Positions 8,737 to 17,400 of a stretch of 64,000 bases of DNA are shown one piece after another. The DNA lies in contig NZ_FQVI01000001.1 in assembly GCF_900129135.1 (NCBI RefSeq), positions 129,538 to 193,537 of the forward strand, given 5' to 3'. Origin of the DNA: Lactonifactor longoviformis DSM 17459. GTDB lineage: Bacteria; Bacillota; Clostridia; Lachnospirales; Lachnospiraceae. The notes beneath the pieces are model-generated. The model was not told the DNA's origin. It worked only from the letters and a program-made list of their open reading frames with translations, and did no database searches. Every line of letters starts with the position of its first letter. The first letter of the stretch is position 1. The translations under genes were made by a program, and so were the position numbers.

Positions 8737-9990
8737 ATGTTTAATGAACCCGTGATTTTTGGCCGTTTTCTGGTGAACTCAACCCAAGGCCGGGAATACT
8801 TTGAGATTTACAAAAAAATTTCTCCCGACAGCAATCAGTACAAGTGTATTGAACGCACTCATACTGCCCTGGGACAACATTTTCTGGATTTTTTAGAATA
8901 CAGCGATGAGGCACTGCCCCCCATTGTATCCCACTACAATAAAGTCTTCAAATATCTGGATAAAGATTACCTGGACCAGAAAAAAATACATACTACAATG
9001 GGATTTATTCACGATATTTATAATAGTTTATCCGCGGTTCATCCCTTTTGGAAATCCACTTTTTATCTAAATCCGGTACTATCAAACTACAAATGGTATG
9101 AGTTCTATTACTTCAGGGAGTATATGAATTACGACGCTTCAGATATGACAGAGGCGGACAGGGACAGCAAAATGCAGCATTACTGGGATCAGGTACGAAG
9201 AAGCATTATGCATGAGCTGAAGGAACTGGAAGAGTTTCTGAACTTCATCTCCTCTATGCGAAATGCCGTTACCTTCTGCCTGGATTACTCCAGCTTTCCG
9301 GAATTTTCTAAACTGCACACACAGCAGAGAGCATACCTGTACCAGTCACATTTTGATTCAAATTTTATGCGGAATCAGACAATCCAGAGCATCTTTAACC
9401 TGAGCGACCGGGCCAGCGCCATGGATCCGGACCGTCTGATCTCCTTCTCTGACAACAACGAAGTTATGGTAAGCAGTATCATATCCAACGCAAATTATTA
9501 CGAGCTGATCAAAAAATCGAAGACAGCACTGGATTTCTCAGCATTAGCTGCTTCCGTAGAAAAAACATCCATTGAAACCACTACGAATCTGGATATTACA
9601 ACCCTGGAGGACATCAGCACCATCTGTCTCTATACTTTTTCTCTTTTGGTTTCCAATAATGTTCACGTAAGGCCCTGCAAAAACTGCGGGAGGCTCTTCT
9701 CCCCGTATAACCGAAAGGATGAACTCTATTGTTCCAGGATACAGGCGAATTCTAAAACCTGCCGGGAGGATTACTACGACAAACAGATACATACCGATGA
9801 ATTGATTCGCTATTACCGTACTGCATACAAAAGGGAAAATGCGAGAAAACAGAGAAATATTGTGAACAAACCATCCTCTGAAAAGGAGTTTATTCAGTGG
9901 ACAAAAAAGGCAAAAAAAGCATTGGAAAAAGCAAAAAAAGGTGATATTTCTTTCGAAGAATTCAAGAAAATATTAGATCGGGAGGGGTGA
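8737..9990 (+). CDS. unknown protein with C-terminal zinc-ribbon motif
   Basis: The true start is the ATG at 8737, because AGGAGG at 8722-8727 overlaps an earlier in-frame ATG at 8719. The 417-residue protein is mostly helical and unlike any enzyme I recognise. Near residues 305-340 it has C-x2-C ('CKNCGRLFSPYNRKDELYC') and a further Cys nine residues later, a pattern like the CGNR or DUF6076-type zinc ribbon found at the end of some Firmicutes proteins. The tail is rich in Lys/Ala and ends in a charged helix. No helix-turn-helix was recognised. It is divergent from the amino-acid oxidation operon and shares its promoter region, so a regulatory role is possible but unproven. Confidence 0.8.
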   Translation: MFNEPVIFGRFLVNSTQGREYFEIYKKISPDSNQYKCIERTHTALGQHFLDFLEYSDEALPPIVSHYNKVFKYLDKDYLDQKKIHTTMGFIHDIYNSLSAVHPFWKSTFYLNPVLSNYKWYEFYYFREYMNYDASDMTEADRDSKMQHYWDQVRRSIMHELKELEEFLNFISSMRNAVTFCLDYSSFPEFSKLHTQQRAYLYQSHFDSNFMRNQTIQSIFNLSDRASAMDPDRLISFSDNNEVMVSSIISNANYYELIKKSKTALDFSALAASVEKTSIETTTNLDITTLEDISTICLYTFSLLVSNNVHVRPCKNCGRLFSPYNRKDELYCSRIQANSKTCREDYYDKQIHTDELIRYYRTAYKRENARKQRNIVNKPSSEKEFIQWTKKAKKALEKAKKGDISFEEFKKILDREG

Positions 9991-10010
9991 TTCATTTGAT
10001 AATCACCCCT
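9983..10010. other. hairpin over two convergent stop codons
   Basis: The perfect 10-bp stem AGGGGTGATT / AATCACCCCT spans the stop of the zinc-ribbon gene (9988-9990) and the stop of the convergent pentapeptide gene (9992-9994). There is no strong T-run on either side, so it may be a weak bidirectional terminator or an mRNA end stabiliser. Confidence 0.5.
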
Positions 10011-10645
10011 AATAACTTAGCTAATTCTACTGCCTGATATGGGTTTATAATGACTCCTTTTAGTTCAGAAAGCTCCTCCGATACAGTGATTCTGTCTATA
10101 GTACATTCAGTAAAATCAATGCCCTTCAATGGAGTTTTGAAGAAGGATGCCAGGGTAAAATCTGTACGAAGAACCTGAATATCCTTCATTTTACAGGCGG
10201 TAATATTCCCATGTTCCATACTCGTTTCACAGATAGAAACATGATCAAATCTGCAGGAATCCAGGTTAGAAAGTTTAAAATTTCCATCCGTAATTTCTGT
10301 ATGTTTCAGCACAGAATGATGTAAATTTACCCCCATCCATTTCCCTCCTATTATCCTGCATCGATGAAAATATGCATCGGTAAAATTGCTGTTTGAGAAA
10401 TCACAATTCAGAAAAATAACGTCTAAAAAACTGGTTCTTTCAAACAAACAATTCATGAAATGACAGTTTTTAAACACAACTTTTGCAAATGAAATTCTGC
10501 TGAAATCTTCTTCTTCCTCCCAGACATCTGCGATACTTTTTTCAAGAATATCTGTCTCTTCCTCCTTTGCCCGCATCATCTGGTTTTTAAAATCTGTTCC
10601 CAGAGACTCCAGCATTTCAGGTAAACAGGGTGGATTAAGCCTCAT
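9992..10645 (-). CDS. pentapeptide-repeat protein
   Basis: I start it at the ATG at 10645, preceded by GGAAAGGAG; a GTG eight codons upstream is less likely. The 217-residue protein is built from A(D/N)LXX-like repeats over residues 50-190 ('[31 protein letters not shown]'), which fold as a right-handed quadrilateral beta-helix. It has no signal peptide or membrane helix, so it is cytoplasmic. Some relatives mimic DNA and shield gyrase from quinolones (Qnr, MfpA), but many have no known role and nothing here singles out gyrase. It is convergent with the zinc-ribbon gene and divergent from the lysozyme gene. Confidence 0.85.
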   Translation of the reverse strand: MRLNPPCLPEMLESLGTDFKNQMMRAKEEETDILEKSIADVWEEEEDFSRISFAKVVFKNCHFMNCLFERTSFLDVIFLNCDFSNSNFTDAYFHRCRIIGGKWMGVNLHHSVLKHTEITDGNFKLSNLDSCRFDHVSICETSMEHGNITACKMKDIQVLRTDFTLASFFKTPLKGIDFTECTIDRITVSEELSELKGVIINPYQAVELAKLLGVIIK

Positions 10646-10669
10646 CTTTTCTCTCCTTTCCGCGCACAC

Positions 10670-10704
10670 CTCCTTTTTTATGCCATATGCTAGTAAAAAA
10701 GGAG
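10670..10704 (+). promoter_or_regulatory. hairpin that could mask the ribosome site of the lysozyme gene
   Basis: CTCCTTTTTT (10670-10679) pairs perfectly with AAAAAAGGAG (10695-10704) across a 15-base loop. The right arm contains the GGAG ribosome site of the gene starting at 10716. Confidence 0.4.
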
Positions 10705-10715
10705 TATTCTATGCT

Positions 10716-11918
10716 ATGTTAAAAAAATTTATTACTGTTTTTTTCTGCTTTTTACTGCTGCTGCCCTGCTGTTCTCTTGTATCCGTCGCTGCGCTCCCTC
10801 CCTCATCGGATACCCACGAGGGCATTGATGTAAGTATGTATCAGGGCGATATTGATTTTGAACAAGTGGCTGACTCCGGCATTGAAGGCGTATATATTCG
10901 CTCCAGCCTGGGCAGTTCCTATATAGATCCATACTTCGAGCAAAATTATTCCAACGCAAAAGCTGCAGGCTTGTCCGTTGGTTTTTATCACTATGTCACT
11001 GCCCGCACAGTCTCTCAGGCTGCCTACCAGGCTCATTTTTTTGTAAATACTATACAGGGCAAGGACTTTGACTATCGGCTGGCCATGGATTTTGAAGATC
11101 TGCAGGGGCTTTCTGTCTCTGAAATCAATGATATCGCCTTAACCTTTATTCAGACTCTGGAGGAGATCGGCGGCAGGGAGGCTGTTGTATACAGCAATGC
11201 CTACGACGCCACAGATATATTTCAGGGGGAAATCACTTCCTATCCCCTCTGGGTGGCAGAATACGGGGTCAGCACCCCAAGAGATTCCGTAAACTGGGAT
11301 TCCTGGGCCGGATGGCAGTATACCTCCCGTGGACAGATTTCTGGTATACAGGGATATGTAGACAGAGACTTGTATACGGAAGAGATGTACTTAAGCAGCT
11401 CCGGACAGGTAACTCCCCACCCAGCAATGCCTCCCTCCAGAACCACCAATGCCATCTATACGGTAAAGCCAGGCAATACTCTATGGGGGATTGCAAGACT
11501 TTATCATACCACAATCTCATCCATTGTGGAAGAAAACCAAATCAGCAATCCTAACCTCATCTTCCCCGGAGAGGTTCTTCGAATACCGGTGGAGGATCGT
11601 TCTTCCACAGAATCTGCAAGCATCAGATACACGGTGCGAAGGGGCGATACTCTCTGGGGAATCGCACAGAGATACCGCACTACCGTCGCACAGATTGCAG
11701 CGCTGAACCACATTGCCAATCCCAATCTCATCTATCCGGGGCAGCAGCTGGAAATCCCTGAGCGGAATTATTCGGCTGCCGTCTATACGGTGCAAAGAGG
11801 AGATACTCTATGGGGCATTGCGCAGAGATACGGAACCACAGTTTCATACCTGGCAGACCTGAATGGAATTAGTAATCCTAATCTCATTTATCCGGGCCAG
11901 GTGCTCCGAGTTCCTTAA
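10716..11918 (+). CDS. secreted GH25 lysozyme with three LysM domains
   Basis: The start is the ATG at 10716 (GGAG 11 bases upstream); an ATG at 10711 stops after three codons. The 400-residue protein has a signal peptide (residues 1-26, '[18 protein letters not shown]'). A GH25 muramidase domain covers about 36-230, with Asp38 in 'GIDVS' and the catalytic 'DFE' at 125-127. Three LysM repeats lie at about 247-292, 304-349 and 356-400, each ending 'NPNLI(Y/F)PG...L.(I/V)P'. GH25 enzymes cut the MurNAc-GlcNAc bond of peptidoglycan, and LysM domains hold the enzyme on the wall. No phage genes lie nearby, so this looks like a housekeeping autolysin. A terminator follows directly. Confidence 0.93.
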   Translation: MLKKFITVFFCFLLLLPCCSLVSVAALPPSSDTHEGIDVSMYQGDIDFEQVADSGIEGVYIRSSLGSSYIDPYFEQNYSNAKAAGLSVGFYHYVTARTVSQAAYQAHFFVNTIQGKDFDYRLAMDFEDLQGLSVSEINDIALTFIQTLEEIGGREAVVYSNAYDATDIFQGEITSYPLWVAEYGVSTPRDSVNWDSWAGWQYTSRGQISGIQGYVDRDLYTEEMYLSSSGQVTPHPAMPPSRTTNAIYTVKPGNTLWGIARLYHTTISSIVEENQISNPNLIFPGEVLRIPVEDRSSTESASIRYTVRRGDTLWGIAQRYRTTVAQIAALNHIANPNLIYPGQQLEIPERNYSAAVYTVQRGDTLWGIAQRYGTTVSYLADLNGISNPNLIYPGQVLRVP

Positions 11919-11942
11919 CAGTCAGAGCAACCCGACGGTCAC

Positions 11943-11993
11943 AACCGGGATTCCCTGAGGGGCTTTACGCCTCCGGGGATGCCGGTTTTTTCC
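11943..11993 (+). terminator. Rho-independent terminator of the lysozyme gene
   Basis: A long imperfect stem (AACCGGGATTCCCTGAGG against CCTCCGGGGATGCCGGTT) is followed by TTTTTT on the plus strand. Its right half overlaps the last codons of the convergent uracil-DNA glycosylase-like gene. Confidence 0.8.
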
Positions 11994-12585
11994 TGCAGAT
12001 ACGCCTCACAGCCTCTCCAACCTCACAAACCCTCTTCTCCATAAATTCAGGATGTTTTAGAAACCATCTCCTGTTGGCTGGAGATGGATGGGGCAGTACA
12101 AAGGTCTGTCTGCCGTTTATCTCCAGGTCCCGGAAAACCAGTTCAGAAAAATTTTCTTTCGGAAAAAAATAAGCTGCCGCACATCCGCCAATCAAAATGT
12201 ACAGTTCATTATTGACCAGTTCCATCTCTTTTCCAAGCCAGAGATCCGCACATTTCCTGGGCGGTTTTCTGTCACTTCCCCCAGGTGTCTTTCCCGGATA
12301 GCAGCGGCCGATTGACGCGATATAAAAATTATAGGGATCATAAAACATCTCATCAGAAATCTGATACCACTCCCGGCGGAGCTTCACTCCGCTGGCATCG
12401 TTAAAGGGTCTTTGGGTCTGATGAACCTTCAGGGAAGGGGCCTGGCTGATTTGCATAATCCTTGCGTCAATGTTTCCCCAGATAACAGGGCTGGGGTCCA
12501 GACGATCCCGGCAGGCCTTACAAGCCTTTACACTTTCCAGTAACTCTTCATATGCTTCCCTTCTGGAAATCATATTATTATCCAT
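11965..12585 (-). CDS. uracil-DNA glycosylase superfamily protein
   Basis: I start it at the ATG at 12585 with GAGAGGA upstream; the longer frame to 12813 lies in the promoter and the next gene's tail. The 206-residue protein has 'YIASIGRCYPGKTPGGSDRKPP' near the middle and 'VLPHPSPANRRWF' near the end. The latter matches the HPSP-type leucine-loop motif of family 4/5-like uracil-DNA glycosylases. A four-cysteine cluster site is not complete (Cys at 'ACKACRDR' and 'RKCADLW'), so it may bind a cluster like family 4 enzymes or may not. Its role would be excision of uracil from DNA. The gene stands alone, with the ABC exporter downstream of a repeat on the other side. Confidence 0.75.
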   Translation of the reverse strand: MDNNMISRREAYEELLESVKACKACRDRLDPSPVIWGNIDARIMQISQAPSLKVHQTQRPFNDASGVKLRREWYQISDEMFYDPYNFYIASIGRCYPGKTPGGSDRKPPRKCADLWLGKEMELVNNELYILIGGCAAAYFFPKENFSELVFRDLEINGRQTFVLPHPSPANRRWFLKHPEFMEKRVCEVGEAVRRICRKKPASPEA

Positions 12586-12657
12586 AACTAATCCTCTCTC
12601 AATCTTATAATGAAAGCAGTGCGCTAACGTTAGTATCTCATAGCTGTGCGGGAAAAA

Positions 12658-12736
12658 GGGACAGGTCCATTTTAAAATGGGACAGGCCGATCTTAAATTG
12701 GGACGTGTTCTTCCTAGAAAGAACACGTCCCCAATT
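12658..12736. repeat. modular GGGAC repeat with palindrome, copy 1
   Basis: GGGAC units begin at 12658, 12679 and 12700, exactly 21 bp apart. The last forms a palindrome (GGGACGTGTTCTT ... AAGAACACGTCCC, 12700-12732) flanked by AATT on both sides. It ends one base before the stop codon of the ABC exporter gene. A second copy with the same 21-bp step lies at 56679-56732. It looks like a REP-type intergenic repeat, and no transposase is present in the window. Confidence 0.8.
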
Positions 12737-14572
12737 CTATACCGCCTCCGCCTTTTCAAACTGGCTGTTGTAGAGATTTTCATAAAATCCGCCCTTCGCC
12801 AGCAATTCCTCATGTGTTCCCTGTTCGATGATATCTCCGTCCCTCATGACCAGAATCAAATCTGCGTCACGGATGGTCGAGAGCCTGTGGGCGATTATAA
12901 AGCTGGTTCTTCCCCGCATGAGATTATCCATGGCCTTTTGAATTCTCACCTCTGTGCGGGTATCTACAGATGATGTGGCCTCGTCTAGGATCAATATCTT
13001 ATTGTCCGCAAGGATTGTTCTCGCGATGGTCAACAGCTGCTTCTGCCCCTGAGAAATATTACTGGTTTCCTCATCCAGAATGGTCTGATAGCCATCTGGC
13101 TGGGCCATGATAAATCTGTGTGCATGTGCCGCTTTTGCAGCTTCTATTACTTCTTCATCGGTAGCATCCAGGCGTCCGTATCGGATGTTCTCCAGTATGG
13201 TTCCGTTGAAAAGCCAAGTATCCTGAAGAACCATGCCAAAAAGCTCTCTCAGCTCACTTCTGTTGAAGTCCTTGATGTTGTGGCCGTCAACCTTAATCTC
13301 ACCCGTATTCACGTCATAAAAACGCATAAGAAGTTTTACCATAGTGGTTTTTCCGGCCCCGGTAGGACCCACAATTGCCACCTTCTGGCCTGATTTTATA
13401 TCTGCAGAGAAGTCGTGTATAATGATTTGCTCCGGATGATAGCCGAAGGATACGTGATCAAATTCAACATTTCCCTCAACATCTGCAATATCTGCAGGCT
13501 GATCTACTGTCTGGTCTTCCTCCTCTTCCTCCAGAAATTCGAAGACACGTTCCGACGCCGCTGCAGATGACTGAAGCATATTGGTTACCTGTGCAATCTG
13601 CTGTACAGGCTGCGTAAAGTTTCTGATATACTGGAAGAATGCCTGCACATCTCCTACTTCAATACTTCCCTTGATGGTAAGAAAACCTCCCAAAAGGGCG
13701 ACCATAACATACCCCAGATTACCAACAAACTGCATAATAGGCATCATCATTCCGGAGAAAAACTGAGATTTCCACGCTGAGTCATACAGTTTATCATTTG
13801 TCTTTTCAAATTCATCTACCACAGCATCTTCTTTGTTAAATACCTTCACCACATTTTGGCCGCTGTAAATCTCCTCTACCTGACCGTTTACTTCTCCCAG
13901 ATATCTCTGCTGCGCCTGGAAATATTTCTGTGAATGCTTCATCACTTTTCCTATAATCATCATAGACACCGGCAGAATCAGCAGGGCTGCACAAGTCATC
14001 CAGATATTAATGCTAAGCATCATAATCAGCGCGCCCAGCAGAGTAGTCACTGAAGTAATAAGCTGGGTAATACTCTGGTTGAGGCTCATCTGCAGTGTAT
14101 CTACATCATTAGTTACCCTGGATAGAATCTCTCCGTGGGTACGGCTTTCAAAGTATTTCATAGGGATCCGGTTAATCTTCTGAGAGATCTCTTTTCGAAG
14201 GCAGTACGTGACATCGTTAGATATCCCTGACATGACATAGCCCTGTACAAAAGAGAAGACAGAACTCACCGCATACAGACAGAGTACTGTGGCCAGTATG
14301 GTTCCTATTTTGCTGAAATCAATGGCGCCGGTCCCGTTGATTTTTCCCATCAGGCCGTTCATCAGTTCCGTTGTGGCTTTACCCAGAATCTTCGGTCCCA
14401 CTATATTAAAAATAGTTCCGCCCACCGCAAATACCAGCATAATGAAGATACGGATTTTATACCGCTTCATATAATTCATCAGTTTCTTCATGGTGCCTTT
14501 AAAGTCCTTTGCCTTTTCTCCCGGCACCATTTTGCCGTGTCCCCCCATGGGGCCTCTTCTTGGATTACTCAT
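12737..14572 (-). CDS. heterodimeric ABC exporter, catalytic half
   Basis: The 611-residue half-transporter has six membrane helices over about residues 35-330 and a nucleotide-binding domain from about 365. Walker A is 'GPTGAGKTT' and Walker B 'ILILDEATSS' has the catalytic Glu. The signature is degenerate ('NISQGQKQ' instead of LSGGQ). Together with the partner at 14565 this is the usual plan of BmrCD/LmrCD/TM287-288-type heterodimers: one intact ATP site (this Walker A/B with the partner's signature) and one degenerate site. It probably exports drugs or other amphipathic compounds. Its start overlaps the partner's stop by eight bases, and both follow a marR gene. Confidence 0.92.
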   Translation of the reverse strand: MSNPRRGPMGGHGKMVPGEKAKDFKGTMKKLMNYMKRYKIRIFIMLVFAVGGTIFNIVGPKILGKATTELMNGLMGKINGTGAIDFSKIGTILATVLCLYAVSSVFSFVQGYVMSGISNDVTYCLRKEISQKINRIPMKYFESRTHGEILSRVTNDVDTLQMSLNQSITQLITSVTTLLGALIMMLSINIWMTCAALLILPVSMMIIGKVMKHSQKYFQAQQRYLGEVNGQVEEIYSGQNVVKVFNKEDAVVDEFEKTNDKLYDSAWKSQFFSGMMMPIMQFVGNLGYVMVALLGGFLTIKGSIEVGDVQAFFQYIRNFTQPVQQIAQVTNMLQSSAAASERVFEFLEEEEEDQTVDQPADIADVEGNVEFDHVSFGYHPEQIIIHDFSADIKSGQKVAIVGPTGAGKTTMVKLLMRFYDVNTGEIKVDGHNIKDFNRSELRELFGMVLQDTWLFNGTILENIRYGRLDATDEEVIEAAKAAHAHRFIMAQPDGYQTILDEETSNISQGQKQLLTIARTILADNKILILDEATSSVDTRTEVRIQKAMDNLMRGRTSFIIAHRLSTIRDADLILVMRDGDIIEQGTHEELLAKGGFYENLYNSQFEKAEAV

Positions 14573-16730
14573 TGGCTAATTCCTCCTCTGACAGCTGAGA
14601 CATGGCGATTTGCTTATATACGTCACAGGTTTTTAATAACTCTTTATGGGTACCCTGACCTGCAATACATCCATCGTCCAGTACGATAATATTGTCTGCA
14701 TGCAGAATGGTACTGATTCTCTGTGCTACAATCAGTGTTGTAGCGTCCTTTGTTTCTTTTTTCAGTGCTTTTCGAAGAACAACATCCGTCTTGTAGTCCA
14801 GCGCTGAAAAACTGTCGTCGAAGATATAAATCTCCGGCTCTTTTGCAATAGCTCTGGCTATGGAAAGACGCTGCTTCTGCCCGCCTGATACATTGGTTCC
14901 CCCCTGAGCAATAGGAGAATCCAGCTTTTCCTCCTTCTCACTGATAAAGTCCCAGGCCTGTGCAATCTCTGCAGCCCTCTGTACTTCCGCCTCCGTAGCC
15001 TCTTCTCTTCCGTATCTGATATTAGAATCTATGGTTCCTGAGAAGAGCACTCCCTTCTGTGGAACGTATCCCAGCTTCCCTCTCAGCTCCTTAAGGGACA
15101 GTTTGCGGACATCCACGCCGTCCACGGTTATACTTCCCTCTGTCACATCGAAAAAGCGGGGGATAAGATTCACCAGAGTACTTTTGCCGCTGCCGGTGCT
15201 GCCGATAAAGGCAACCGTCTGCCCCTTTTTAGCGGTAAAGGAAATATCGTTCAGAACTTTTTCTTCTGCCCCCGGATACTCAAAGGATACATGGTCAAAT
15301 ACCACTTCACCCTTTCTGTCCTCCAAAGTATGTTCCGGCTGCATGGGATCCTTGATTGACACCTCTGTTCCCAGAACTTCATTGATACGCTTTGCCGCAA
15401 CATTGGCACGGGGTATCATAATAGACATCATGGTAATCATTAAAAATGCCATAATAATCTGCATGGCATACTGCATAAATGCCATAATATTTCCCACCTG
15501 CATAGTGCCTGCATCCACTGCATGAGCCCCGTTATATACGATTAGGACCGTAACACCATTCATAATCAGCATCATAATGGGCATCATAAATGTCATGCAC
15601 CGGTTGACAAAAAGATTCGTTCTGGTCAGCTCCAGATTTGCCTTTTCAAAACGTTCTTCCTCGTGCTTTTCTGTACTGAATGCACGAATGACAGGAATCC
15701 CCGTCAAAATCTCTCTGGTTACCAGATTCAGCCTGTCAATTAAAGTCTGCAGTTTGGTAAATCTGGGCATTGCAATCTTAAACAGCAGTCCTACAACGAT
15801 CACAATTAAAACCACAGCAATCCCCAGAATCCAAGTCATATCTGCATCGGACTGCAGGACCTTCAGCACGCCTCCCATTCCCAAAATAGGAGCATAGAGC
15901 ACAATTCGGAACAGCATAGTCATAACCATCTGAATCTGCTGTATGTCATTGGTGCTGCGGGTAATCAAAGATGCCGTAGAGAACTGGTTCATCTCCCTTC
16001 CCGAGAAAGAGATAACCTTTCTGTAAACATGATTTCTCAGATTCCTGCCCAGCCCTGCGGCTACCCGGCAGGATAAAAAGGTGACGCAGATAGCAGCAGC
16101 CATCCCCAGAAGCGCCAGACCCAGCATCTTTAGGCCTGACATAAGTACATACCGGATCTGCATCTGACCCACATCTTTGCCCATGGCATCATACTCATCC
16201 TGCACAAATACAACAGCAGTCTGGGTAACAATCGATTCCGGCATTTTTTCAAACTTATCCGCCATAGCTCCCATCATCTGTTTCAGCTGCTCTTTTGGCA
16301 TCTGGGACAAAGCCTGAAAGATATCTGCCTCCTCCCCCAGTCCCATCTGAGACTTTACAGCCTTTACCTCATCCGTATCTCCGGAGAGTCCTGTGACAGC
16401 AAGCATGGGAACACCGAATATGTTATTTAGCTTCTCTCTCTTCTCTTCGCTGATATTTTTCAAACGGAAAATACCGTCTTTTAGCTCATAAGACTCAGCA
16501 ACTGTCTTCTGATCTGTATCATCCATAAATAAATATAATTTATCCATGGTTTCTTCCCTGATTTCTTCCGGAACTGCATCTTCCACACCTTTTTGCTGAA
16601 TCCCAATATTTACAATCTTAGAAGTATAATCCGGCAGGGATAAATCGCATACCGCCTGAAGGAAAAGCAGGGCAACAATCAAGACAATATAATGCCACTT
16701 ATCCTTCAGGTATCGAAACATCTTCAACAT
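14565..16730 (-). CDS. heterodimeric ABC exporter, degenerate-site half with external domain
   Basis: The 721-residue half-transporter carries about 150 extra residues between its first and second membrane helices (roughly residues 35-190, from 'GIQQKGVEDAVPEEI' to 'DEYDAMGKDVG'). The stretch is Met- and Glu-rich and predicted to lie outside the cell. The ATPase domain has Walker A 'GSTGSGKST' and signature 'NVSGGQKQRLS'. Walker B reads 'IYIFDDSFSALD', with Asp where the catalytic Glu should be, so this half forms the degenerate site. It follows the marR gene by four bases and overlaps its partner downstream. The external domain is seen in some Firmicutes exporters; its function is not known to me. 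Confidence 0.92.
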   Translation of the reverse strand: MLKMFRYLKDKWHYIVLIVALLFLQAVCDLSLPDYTSKIVNIGIQQKGVEDAVPEEIREETMDKLYLFMDDTDQKTVAESYELKDGIFRLKNISEEKREKLNNIFGVPMLAVTGLSGDTDEVKAVKSQMGLGEEADIFQALSQMPKEQLKQMMGAMADKFEKMPESIVTQTAVVFVQDEYDAMGKDVGQMQIRYVLMSGLKMLGLALLGMAAAICVTFLSCRVAAGLGRNLRNHVYRKVISFSGREMNQFSTASLITRSTNDIQQIQMVMTMLFRIVLYAPILGMGGVLKVLQSDADMTWILGIAVVLIVIVVGLLFKIAMPRFTKLQTLIDRLNLVTREILTGIPVIRAFSTEKHEEERFEKANLELTRTNLFVNRCMTFMMPIMMLIMNGVTVLIVYNGAHAVDAGTMQVGNIMAFMQYAMQIIMAFLMITMMSIMIPRANVAAKRINEVLGTEVSIKDPMQPEHTLEDRKGEVVFDHVSFEYPGAEEKVLNDISFTAKKGQTVAFIGSTGSGKSTLVNLIPRFFDVTEGSITVDGVDVRKLSLKELRGKLGYVPQKGVLFSGTIDSNIRYGREEATEAEVQRAAEIAQAWDFISEKEEKLDSPIAQGGTNVSGGQKQRLSIARAIAKEPEIYIFDDSFSALDYKTDVVLRKALKKETKDATTLIVAQRISTILHADNIIVLDDGCIAGQGTHKELLKTCDVYKQIAMSQLSEEELANE

Positions 16731-16734
16731 ATCT

Positions 16735-17217
16735 TTATTCCTTTCCGCACATAAAATCTGTTTTTATGGTGTCATCTACAGGTAGTCTTTCCAGATTCTC
16801 TTCTATCTGCTTAAAAAAACGGGCGAACAGACACTTCTCACTCTCTGTAAACCCCTGAAAAAGAATTTTTTCATTGTTTTGTATCTGTTTCATTGCTGTC
16901 CTGTAGATATGGTATCCTTTTTCTGTCAGGCTTACTCTTGTAACTCTCTGATCCCTGGCGTCAGGCTTTCGCTCAATCAGACCTGACTTCTCCAGACGCT
17001 TAATGGAAACTGCCACAGTCGGAGGCTTTATATGAAGAGATTGTGAGATCTCCTTCTGGCTTAGCTCTCCCTTATATCCCAATAACTTAATAATAGGGAT
17101 TTGTCCGGGATGTATTCCGATCCCATCCATCTGCTGATAGATTTTTGTAAAATAGAGATGTGAGATCCTTAAAAGCATCCTCTGCAGGTTATTATCCAGA
17201 GTATCCTGTTCCTCCAT
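16735..17217 (-). CDS. MarR-family transcriptional regulator
   Basis: The 160-residue protein has the winged-helix core 'LSQKEISQSLHIKPPTVAVSIKRLEKSGLIERKPDARDQRVTRVSLTEKG' at about residues 52-102, including the Asp-Arg-Arg-type wing ('DARDQR') typical of MarR. AAGGAGGT lies six bases before its ATG. MarR proteins usually repress their own operon and release DNA when they bind a small ligand. It is the first gene of marR-ABC-ABC, and a palindrome on its own promoter (17255-17270) is the likely operator. The inducer is unknown. Confidence 0.93.
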   Translation of the reverse strand: MEEQDTLDNNLQRMLLRISHLYFTKIYQQMDGIGIHPGQIPIIKLLGYKGELSQKEISQSLHIKPPTVAVSIKRLEKSGLIERKPDARDQRVTRVSLTEKGYHIYRTAMKQIQNNEKILFQGFTESEKCLFARFFKQIEENLERLPVDDTIKTDFMCGKE

Positions 17218-17254
17218 TTTTCCACCTCCTTATCATATGCACATCCTTTATATT

Positions 17255-17300
17255 TGTTAGCCGACTAACATATAATAGACCTATTTTTACCGATATGCAA
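17255..17300 (-). promoter_or_regulatory. marR promoter with operator palindrome
   Basis: On the minus strand TTGCAT (17295-17300), a 17-bp spacer and TATTAT (17272-17277) form a promoter. Directly downstream, over the expected start of transcription, lies TGTTAG-TCGG-CTAACA (17255-17270). A protein bound there would block the promoter, which suggests autorepression by MarR. Confidence 0.7.
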
Positions 17301-17333
17301 CAGAAAAATCTTTTATTTACACTTTTTTTATAA

Positions 17334-17400
17334 AAAAGCATGTTTTATTAATTAGACAACTAAATAAAAGCATGCCCGGAACCATATTATTTATGGTTCC
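17334..17400 (-). terminator. two hairpins after the MATE gene, the second with a T-run
   Basis: GGAACCAT/ATGGTTCC (17378-17400) overlaps the MATE stop. Next comes a long hairpin with GCATG arms (17338-17375), followed on the minus strand by TTTTTT. The tip of the second hairpin reads TTAG-TTGT-CTAA, the same TTAG-N4-CTAA pattern as the marR operator 90 bp away, so it may also bind MarR. Confidence 0.65.

Noticed and set aside
12586-12813. N-terminal extension of the uracil-DNA glycosylase-like gene
   Set aside because: The extra 76 codons run through the repeat and the end of the ABC gene; a good ribosome site precedes the ATG at 12585.
15031-15897. Open frames of 106-164 residues on the plus strand
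   Set aside because: They are antisense to the ABC exporter gene, whose motifs are complete; codon pattern and lack of start sites argue against them.
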